A stretch of 64,000 bases of DNA from Pleodorina starrii. Lineage: Eukaryota > Chlorophyta > Chlorophyceae > Chlamydomonadales > Volvocaceae. The stretch covers positions 1-64,000 of the forward strand of contig BRXU01000029.1 in NCBI GenBank assembly GCA_030267565.1, in the 5' to 3' direction. Below are positions 55,947 through 64,000 of the stretch, in pieces (within the stretch, counting starts at the first letter, position 1; each line of letters starts with the position of its first letter). Both the position numbers and the translations under genes were made by a program. A model generated the notes under the pieces. It had not been told where the DNA came from. It ran no database searches and saw only the letters and a program-made list of their open reading frames with translations.

Positions 55947-58900
55947 TCAGCAGAGACGGTTGTTCCCCAGCGACATGCTGTTGCGGAAGAGGGCGTAGTC
56001 GTGCTCCACCTGGATGGCGTACGACAACGCCACGTCAGCCACCTCCGCCGCGAACTCGCCGCGCTGGCTGCGGGTGAGGTCGGTAACCAGCTGCTCAAAC
56101 GACTCAGGCACGCCCAGATCCTCGTTGCTGTGTAGAGGCAGCGCCGCGAGCGAGCGAGCAGGCGAGCCGTCAAATCAGTCGGCCGGAAGAGGGGCAGCAG
56201 AGAGTGAGTTGGGGCACGAAAAATGGGACACTACTGTTCTGGGAGGCGCTGGGCTGCACCTCACCTTCTACCGGGTCTTCGCGCAAAGTCAAGGCCACAG
56301 CCGTGTCATCGCAAACAAGTGGCTATGCCCTACGCGTGCCCAGGCGGTGAACCGCGTCCGCTACGCTAGGACTACCGTGCCATACAGCAAGGAAGGAAGC
56401 ATGGGCACAGGGCCGCAACTGCTGCATGCGACGACGACTCTTGACTTCAGGAGTCACCTTGCCAATTCGGCACCATGGCCCGGCACAATGGTAGGCGTAG
56501 GCGTCTAGCGTCTCGGCACGTTTGGCCGCCCGGTGCGGGCGAGAGGCAGGCGCCAAAGAGTAGCGCCCGATCCCATTCAAGCACTGATGAGCCCTGCCCC
56601 CCTATTCCCCGCGCCTTCTCCCGGCACGCACGCCGCTACACACGCCCCGTGCCACCGCTCCACGCCGATAACGCCGATAAGGCTGCAGCGTCATTTAGAG
56701 CGCCTGCTACTTTCGTTTCAACAAACAGATGGATCCTCGCCAACCTCGCTTTGCCTGTTACTCAGATACTCACTTCTTATCGGATCGCGCGTGCGCGTTC
56801 GCCAGCAGAATGCCGTACTGCTCCGCCAACGAGTCTAGGTCCGCCACTGTCAGGTCGGACGTCAGGCTCAGCGCCTTCTTGTACGGCGACCGCTCCCGTA
56901 CCGAGTAGTTGAGGCCCTTGATGTTCATGTATCCTAGGTGGTCGTCCGACCTGCACGCCAATGTAGGCACGCGAGTGGGCGGCTGCGTGTATGTGCCATC
57001 TGTAAATGCGCGCGTGTGAGGCCCTACGGAACAAAAAAAACCTTTCCTCCGCGTGTGTGCGTGTGCATTCCTTGGTGCGCATAAGACGCATTTTGGTTTT
57101 GGATGGGAAGAGGCAACGTTTGGCTGCTTTTGTCGTATACGGAACAGGGTCAAGCCGCGTGCGCTCGGCACGCAAGCGCACGATAAGTCTTTTAGGGCAC
57201 CGTGGTAGCAGTCAGCGGCGGCCGGCGCCTGTCCGTGCATCCCTCCAATGGCGCGCGACACCAATGTGCCCCGCACAAGCACCTCGCGCTGGAGGACGAG
57301 CACCGGCATTCGGCACCGGCCTTTCGTTGCTCTCGGCCGGATGAACGGGCCGCCGGGCCGCCGACCGTTAGCCCTAGACGGCCCTTCGGGCCGTTGGATC
57401 ATCCAGACGACGAAAACATGACTACTGACGCACCCTCCCCCACGCACGCACCCTCCCCCACGCAGACACGAGCAGACACGCGCGCCACACGTATGCGCAC
57501 CTTCTGAGCAGGCTCTTGTAGGCTCGGACTGCCCGGTCGGCGTCGTTGTCGACGTGGCCGTCCACCGCCGCCTGCTGCTCGCGGCTGAGGTACTTGTACA
57601 CGCACGGCTTGCCCTGCAGCTTGACGTCCAGGATGACGTCATCCTCGGGGTCCTCGCGGCTCTCGCCCGCGATTAGGACGTAGTACCTGACGAGCATACG
57701 GTCATGCGGCAAACATGCGGCCAGTGTACGGCAAACGTACGGAAATACGGACGGATGGATGGATGTACGGGTTCCGGCCGGCGAGATTGCTATAAGCTCT
57801 GTGGGAGCGTGCGGCATCCGCGGTCCCGGCAGAAAGAAAGAAAGAAAGAAAGTTTACACTGGACCGTAAGCCCGAGCGTGGGTTAAGGGAACAGACTGAT
57901 GCCTCTTCGGCGGGTACTTTCAGCCCATTACCGCGGTGACCGCCTTTTTGACTAAGATGGGTTGCTTCTCCCACCCACTCCGTGTCTGGGCTCCGTCTCA
58001 CTCGGATCACATCTGGGTACCCGCACGCATTTTTCCCAGATATGCCAGACACATCATTGTTGAACATTCAACCGTGATGAGTTCTACCAGTGCAGGGGAC
58101 ATGGCCAAAGAGCCATGCGATCACCTGCTGTTCGTTCCCACACCAGGGCCCCCATCGGTCACCCAGCCCTCTGCGAAGGCCGGGATCGAACTGGTGACCT
58201 CTCGGTTACCAATTTAGTGCCCTAACTCTCAGGCACTCCTAGGGGATCCGCAGTCCCGGCATGTAGGGTCACGTTGGGTCGCGCACGTGCACTGCTCGCT
58301 GGCACGCAAACCTCGGCATCGTTCCGTTCGCCAGCAGGACCTCTTCTCTTTTCACCCCGTATCCCCGTCATCCGCCGACCCGGCGTCCGATCCGGGGCTC
58401 ACCTAACCCCAGCCACCCCTCTGGTCCGAACCCTGCACCGGTCCCTTGCTTGCACCCCGCACGCAATCCTTCACGGGGGTTCGGAGCCCACCCTACCGCG
58501 ATCTCTCCCCAAGCGACACACACATACGAACGGGTCTCTCTCTCAACGCACACACAGCGAGCGTGTGCACATACATACGCACACATGTACACACACCTGG
58601 ACGTGCCCAGCGAGCCGGTGCCCGCGTTCTTCCTCAGCGCCACGTCCACCACTTGAAAGTACTCTTTGTTCTTGTGCAGGCGCGAGGTCACCGTGTGCAT
58701 GTAATAGTCCACAACTGCCGCCTCGATCGCCGCACGGTCGCTGCCGCTCACCGGCGCCAGGTCTTTGTTGTCCTCTGTGTGGAAGCGCCGCGTCTTCGTG
58801 TCGGGGTCCACGAGCGACCACTTTTTCAACATTTTCTGCACCGGCAGCAGGTGTGCATGCAGTTGCACACACAGTCACACACAGGCGGCGCACGGACACG

Positions 58901-61399
58901 CGCACGCACGCGCGCGCGGGAGGGATAGCGGCCCAGCGACAGTCGGCGGCAAGCGCCAACAATGGATTGGAGGCAGTGCGTTCGTCGATAGCACGCGCGC
59001 GAGTTGCGCTGGGCCATCCTACCGCGCTACCGGTACTTGCTTGGGTTGCGGAGAGGGTAGCAAGACGGAATGCTCCGTTTCTGTAGTGTGCGTAGATCGG
59101 ACGCCGCAGATAGGACCACGAGAGCATAAGTAGATCGGTAGATCGGCCCGTAAAACATGAGCGCCCGCTGCGCCATCCCCCAAGCGGTCGGCGTCCCCCC
59201 AGCTGGCTGGTTCCCCCGCGCCCGCGCCGCGCATCAGGCAACCCGCGCACGCCCATCACGCTGGTCGCACACCTGGCGCATGGCCTCCGGGCCCTTCGTG
59301 TCTTTCAAGAGGTCTCTGATGAGCCCTTTCGGCGAGTTGTCGTTGTCGTACGTAAACGGCTTGGCCTTGGGGTCCTCGGCCAGGAGCTTCAGCTGTACGA
59401 CATGCACGGCAAGTACGGCGGCGGGGACAGTGCCGCAACCACGCGAACGAACAAAGCGGCTTCGGCAGGCTCGTTAAGCGTGCCTTGCGACGGTCGCACG
59501 GCTTCTTATTAGCACTTTGTCCCACGAGCGTAGCCTTTCGGGCTACTTGCATGCGTGCCAAGATGGTGCAGGCATCCTCCCTGTCACGAGATACCGGCAA
59601 TGTGTATTGTCGTGCGCGTTGCATGCGTGCGCGTCTGCACCCATTCGTGCCAGCGTATGGGGGCGCACCCCGCCGCCGACCGCCTGCTCAACCGCGTCCT
59701 ACCGGGAGGCGGTAGCTGCCGCAGCACGCAGCACGCCGACTCACACACCTGGTCGCGGTATGCCTTGGCAAACGTCTTGACACACGAGGTGGCCTGCGGA
59801 CCAATACAAAGCCTGAGTGAGCGCGAGGACGCGAGAGGGCGAGCGAGCGAGAGGGAGAGAGAGAGGGAAAGAAGGAGAGAGAGAGAGAGAAAATGAGGTG
59901 ACGCCCAGGAGGTCGGGCAGGCAGCCAGGAAGGCAGGATTAGGGGGGCACGACGGCGGGAGTGACGGCGGACAGGCAGGCAGGTGCAACAAGTTGGTACG
60001 ACGGTAGGCACGGCGGTAAGCACGACGGCAGGCACGTGCGCACGACAGCATGCGGGAGCGTGACTTGCCGTAATCGGCACCAAGGCATGATGGCGCAACG
60101 ATTGACGATGAAGGCGGGCATGGCTCTGGGTGCGAGCACCTACCTGCTGCACGTCTGTCAGTTGCGGAGCAGTGACCTGTACCGTATCTGTGACCAGCGA
60201 GCATGCTAGTCCGCACGGACCCAAGACGCGCATCGCTTCTTCAAGGGCATACTCAATTACTCATACCCCGTGGTGTGGACGCGCTCTCATCTACTTACAT
60301 CATCGTCGACCATACTGTTATTCCGGGCCACGAGCACGATGGACGTAGCCAGGCGGTACACGTCGTAAAGGAAGTTGGCGACGAAGGCCTCGTCGAAATC
60401 GTTCAGGTCGTACACGACGGTCCCCTTGTCGTTGGCGAAGCGTCCCTGCGCGCGCATGGACGAGAAGTGAAAATGGGTTATGATATTTGGAAAGTTGGGT
60501 CGCGACTGTCATCTAACGCGCGCGTGCACGCACGTGCTCATCCTTGGCTCCAGCCATGAGAAGGGTTACCCACACGGGACAAAGGATGTGAAGTCGACAT
60601 ATCATGGGCGGGAGATAATAGAATTATCGCCTCCGTGTCCACGCCCGCGTGTTAACATTCCCCGTTACGTTGCGATTACTCCTTGTGATGGGGTGGCGGT
60701 TCCAACTGATGCGTACGGAACAATCGACACGTAGATTTTGCCCACGCACCCACCGCGTTAAGGACGTGCATGTCGCCTTGGATCCATGGAGTGGCTTTGG
60801 GATCATAGAAGGCGCTCTTCAGCACTGTCCCCTGCTCTGCCATGTCGCGGTAGTAAATAAGGTTGCTCCCCCGGTAGAACTACGTACATCCGCACGGTAG
60901 ACAGAAATATTTTTAAATGCATGAACATAAGCATTATACGTGTGATACACATGACATGTTTCGACTGGCTTTGAAACTTGACGAGGCGCGAAGGCGAACG
61001 GCGCAATGCCGGCCGCGTGGAACGCGTAACTCATCCCCAGCATAAAGGGAGCACTAATGCCTATATCTCTGAATGTATAAAGACGCGATATCAGGGAAAG
61101 GTAAGTCAACATGAAGACACACACACATCTTGAGGCATCTTTCCCAAACAGACTTTCCACGAAGTTCGCCCTGACACAACCCTCACCGTGAACGGCGTAT
61201 CACTCATTGCCTTCAGCTTTGCGCCGCAGTCATCTGGATGCAGGTCCTTGTTGACAGATTGCATCGCTTCCTCGTTGAGCAGCTGCCGCCGAGGAGCGCC
61301 GCTAAGGGAACCGCCTTGGACGGAATACAGCCGCCGTTCCGAGCTGCCAGTTCTTGCCGTAAATAGCAACAAGAAAGCAAGGGCAAACCCATATTTCAT
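55947..61399 (-). CDS. Secreted DUF2252-family protein, 10 exons, 488 aa
   Basis: Exons, in transcript order: 61399-61187, 60879-60754, 60445-60299, 60176-60144, 59793-59749, 59392-59273, 58835-58597, 57686-57501, 56950-56774, 56127-55947. All introns are GT-AG and the exons total 1467 bases (488 codons plus TGA). Residues 1-20 form a signal peptide with a hydrophobic core LAFLLLF, so the product should enter the secretory path. DUF2252 signatures follow in order: FYRGSN (72-77), GDMHVLN (106-112), DLNDFDEA (126-133), GTGSLG (300-305), VKLQGK (329-334) and LANAHARSD (419-427). The function of the family is unknown. The GD-H-N and NDFD motifs resemble the catalytic and metal sites of kinase-like phosphotransferases. 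The ATG is the first in frame and follows AACA. The gene is intact, with a SINE in intron 7. Confidence 0.9.
56128..56773 (-). other. Intron 9 of the DUF2252 gene (646 bp)
   Basis: The donor is GTGAGT and the acceptor CAG. The phase is 2, with AA before and C after making an asparagine codon. No element or repeat is recognised inside it; the open frame at 56014-56508 on the other strand is not supported. Confidence 0.8.
56951..57500 (-). other. Intron 8 of the DUF2252 gene (550 bp)
   Basis: The donor is GTGCGC after AAG and the acceptor GCAG. It contains a tandem C-rich repeat, GCACCCTCCCCCAC twice (about 57430-57457), and no coding signal. Confidence 0.8.
57832..58245 (-). mobile_element. 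tRNA-Thr-like SINE in intron 7, with 16-bp target duplication
   Basis: On the minus strand a tRNA-like head occupies about 58240-58170: an A-box-like TGAGAGTTAGGG (58231-58220), an anticodon-loop region with TTGGTAA (anticodon GGT, threonine) and a B-box-like AGTTCGATCCC (58192-58182). A body of about 320 bp follows. It ends in a (CTTT)n tail at 57852-57832. The flanks ATCCGCGGTCCCGGCA (57816-57831) and ATCCGCAGTCCCGGCA (58246-58261) differ at one base and form the target duplication. The insert is in the same sense as the host gene and does not touch the splice sites of intron 7 (57687-58596). Confidence 0.82.
58836..59272 (-). other. Intron 6 of the DUF2252 gene (437 bp)
   Basis: A GT-AG intron with a CA/CG-rich simple-sequence stretch around 58862-58920, next to the acceptor. 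The intron has no recognisable element. Confidence 0.75.
59393..60143 (-). other. Introns 5 and 4 with a 45-nt exon between them
   Basis: Intron 5 is 59393-59748 and intron 4 is 59794-60143; exon 5 between them has only 15 codons. Intron 4 carries a GA-rich microsatellite (about 59848-59892) and an imperfect ACGACGG-AGGC repeat (about 59946-60045). Exon 4, upstream, is shorter still at 33 nt. Confidence 0.8.
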
Positions 61400-63326
61400 T
61401 GTTAAAGTCACGCTTGGGTAAGGTAGCAAAGAAACGGTATGTAAAAACGGTGCGGAAATGCTCTCGAACGTTAAGTTCTAGGGTTCCGATGAAACATCTG
61501 CAATACGTTTGGGCGTAGATAGCGACGATGTGATAGGTATGGAAAAAATGGCTGCCTACACGTGTCCGTACGATTCCTTACGATTTGGACGACAGTGCGA
61601 TTTGTCTACCGGATAGAAACCATGCATCCGCAGCGCATCTGCTGGAGCTTTTCAGATTTCCGTGTTACTTTACACGGCTTGTAGGGCCTGCGAGGGGCCA
61701 GGAGGGGCTGACGCATGGTCCCACAAGCAAGAGGCCGTCGAGCGGCCCGCGCGGGGCCGACGAGTGGTCAGCGAGAAAGCGAGTCGCGGGGCGAGTGTCC
61801 GGCTGTGTTCGCTCTTGAACTTCTCCGTTGGTTCGACAAGCAGTCATTTACCCTTCTGCCATGTACCAAAGATGGTTGATGCATGATGATTTGCTTTGTG
61901 CACGTGGCCTGGCCTGATCGTGAGCACGTGCCGGCGTACTGCAGGGTGCTGCGCGCGGCTGCCGGTTCTGTACCAGACTACCAGTGGGTCAGGGCTGGGC
62001 GGTGCGCACGCGGGGAGGCTTGTGCAGGCTTGTGCAGACGAGCTGTCGCGTGCGACCGTGCGATGAGCGGGGATGGTACGCCAAGTAAGCCAGGTGGGAT
62101 ACCGGATCAATGAGGCAAATTTATACCTACGAAGCAGGCAGGGAGCTGGCTAGCACGTCAGCGATGTTCGATGTGCGTGTGTATTCGCAGTACACGCTCC
62201 TCAATTTGGGGTACTTCCTCTACGATGCGCCAGTCCGTATGTAATCCAACCTTTCAAGCAACGTCTACAGCTGTCAGCTTGGCCACAGTTGGTAATCTGA
62301 ATAGCAGCTATACTGCAGACGCAGGCGCGATGACCGATTGCAACCGACCCCGCTGCCGCACCGACGTGCCTAAGTCGATCCATACAGAACCCTGAGCGTG
62401 TCATTATTTGCCTGAGTGTGCTTTGCGCTGACCGTTATGCGTGACCATTGCTTGGGTTTTGTTCCGGGACGACATCTGACACTGCTGATTCCCCAAACGC
62501 TTCCTAACAAAACATTCCACAAATACAAAACTCACCTTACTTGAATGTTGAGGGTAGAGTCTCTGATCGGTGGGCCCGCTTGGTGCAGGTCAGAACTCAG
62601 TATCACGAGCGTCAGGTGCGCTGGGTCGATCCGTTAAAGCTCTACTGGAACGCCATTTCTTTAGGCCCGGTCATGGACGGCCAGGGACGGCCAGGGACGG
62701 CCCGGCGGGCGCCTTGGTGATCCCCAGATATTGCATTTGGATGAGTAACAGCCATCGCAAATTTTGTTTTGCATTATCTAGACCATGCGACGCAAGGAAT
62801 CGAGGTGTTGGGCAGGCTGGCCTTATTATAGATAGGGCCGCCCTGACTGGCCCTGTCAGCGCTCCGCGGCTTCCGGCACTAGGTTTTAGGTGTTTATGCG
62901 GTCTGACGGGGTAACCATCTGCTGCGCATCTCCCTCAAGCGCTCCAGGTTGCATTGCATTGGTCCGGAATTTCCATGCCAGTGGGTGGCGTGGAAGTGGC
63001 GTGGGTTGCACTGCGTACGGCTGCTGCTGCCGTGCGCGTCGGACGCATGTCGGATAACATGACGATTTCGTTTAGCTTAAAGCCGGCTTTAACTCTTATA
63101 GTGTGATAATCATAACGACATATCGGATCAAAGTGACAGTATCACCGTTGGAACTGAACAGGAACTGAAGGAAGGGCGACGATTGAGAAGACAAATTTCG
63201 CTGCCGCAAACAGCGCTTTTTCACACGGAACCATGGGAGCCAGTCACTCCGTTAGTCTTCACATCGCATGGGCGTTGCTGATTCTGATTATGGCGCTTGC
63301 GGACGGCCGTCCAGTAGGCAAGTTGT
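61400..63326. other. Intergenic DNA upstream of the DUF2252 gene; no gene seen
   Basis: No open frame longer than about 115 codons and no recognised protein or RNA is seen. The part next to 61399 should hold the promoter of the gene, but no clear TATA box was found. A 10-bp tandem GGACGGCCAG repeats nearly three times at about 62675-62704. Confidence 0.6.
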
Positions 63327-64000
63327 ATGGAGCTGTGCGATGTGGGGCGAAGAGCGGTGTTCGCGTTGATGCAGAAACTAGATAGGAATCGAATATGGGT
63401 CCCCGATCTTATGTTGCGATGCTTTGACGTGCAAATCAGGTCGTTACTGTCGTACGGGGCTGAAGTGTGGGGCCCTGACGCTATCCGTGAGGCGCTGGGG
63501 ACCATGGGGCGTCAAAGAATTAAAGAGTGGCACCGTTGGGGACAGAGCCCTGGCTCAGCGCCAGCAGGGGAGAATGGGGTGTTGCTAAAGAAGTGGGGGA
63601 AATGGGTGAAGAGTGTAGGGCGCGCGGCAGGCGTCTTTGAGAGGTGTATGGCGGACCCGATGGTCGAGGTCCAAAGGATCTTTGCGGAAGGTGGTAGGCG
63701 CTAGCCTGCCGCCTAACCGACAATTGTTCGCGGAAACGTCGCAGTTACCATTGCACTACTTTTGGGCGCGACAGGTATTTGGCTTCTGGAAGCGTGTAGC
63801 GCGGCAATCCACGTCGTTGGCACGGGCAGTGCTTGAGGAAGATATCAAATCGTGGTTGGAAACAGATCATTCAGCCACGCACGAATATTTTTGGGCGGGT
63901 AAGGTGCTCCGGATTTTCGAGACTCTCGGATTTGACTACAGGCAACATGTACCCGTGGGTCTTAGCAATGAAGAGAAGGCAAAGGCGATCTTGGGCCTGG
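63327..64000 (+). pseudogene. Non-LTR retrotransposon (LINE) fragment, C-terminal ORF2 region, frameshifted
   Basis: The frame at 63327-63704 contains GRRAVFALMQKLDRN and LLSYGAEVWGPD, a signature of the region just after the reverse-transcriptase palm in L1-like LINEs of green algae. An in-frame TAG lies just upstream (63315-63317), and the preceding DNA does not look like a LINE. Near 63690 the sense moves to the +1 frame (VVGASLPP, then QLPLHYFW from 63742) and stays open to the window edge. The copy is therefore 5'-truncated or broken near 63.33 kb, carries at least one frameshift, and is inactive. It continues beyond base 64000. Confidence 0.75.

Noticed and set aside
56014..56508. Open frame of 164 codons on the plus strand
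   Set aside because: It overlaps exon 10 and intron 9 of the DUF2252 gene on the other strand and shows no domain or sensible start.
58170..58245. Functional tRNA-Thr gene
   Set aside because: The acceptor stem does not close. The segment is the head of a SINE with a tail and target duplication.
59820..59895. GA-rich run as a possible regulatory element
   Set aside because: It lies inside intron 4 and looks like a plain microsatellite.
60965..61075. Possible exon on the minus strand reading SAPFMLGMSYAF
   Set aside because: It cannot be spliced in phase, whereas joining 61187 directly to 60879 restores the DUF2252 motif PFTFYRGSN without a frame problem.

Overview
The window looks like a nuclear contig from a GC-rich microbial eukaryote, most probably a green alga. 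The pointers are a ten-exon gene with GT-AG introns, a Ty3/gypsy chromovirus, a LINE with an alga-like reverse-transcriptase C-terminus and tRNA-derived SINEs. Genus and species cannot be named from the sequence. No bacterial gene, operon or CRISPR array is present.

About 40 kb of the 64 kb is one 7-bp satellite in three variants that differ by single bases: GGCCGGT, GCCCGGT and GGCCTGT. Very long open frames run through it, but they are a by-product of a stop-free 7-mer and not genes.

Layout. 1-6322: a broken copy of a Ty3/gypsy element on the + strand (gag end, pol, one LTR). 6323-15097: satellite in one orientation, with a tRNA-derived SINE-like insert at 11734-12103. At 15097/15098 the satellite reverses strand through a perfect 14-bp palindrome. 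15098-23957: satellite in the other orientation. 23958-31394: an intact copy of the same element on the - strand, with identical 402-bp LTRs and a CCGGT target duplication. So 1-31394 is a large quasi-palindrome whose left arm is much noisier than its right arm. 31395-54036: further satellite blocks, including an approximately 8.6-9 kb macro-repeat present twice and nested 1193-bp repeats. 54037-54444: a hAT-like MITE inserted in the satellite. 54445-54720: the frayed satellite edge. 54721-64000: ordinary single-copy DNA.

The one host gene (61399 to 55947, - strand) encodes a predicted secreted DUF2252 protein of 488 residues. All ten exons join in phase. Its seventh intron holds a complete tRNA-Thr-like SINE with a 16-bp target duplication. 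The window ends in a frameshifted LINE fragment.

The points most worth following are: the retroelement's gag and pol lie in one frame separated by a single UGA with a stem-loop 7 nt downstream; its Pol begins with a phage-Dam-like methyltransferase domain; its LTR contains a tRNA-like fold; and the palindrome at 15098 may be either real or an assembly product.
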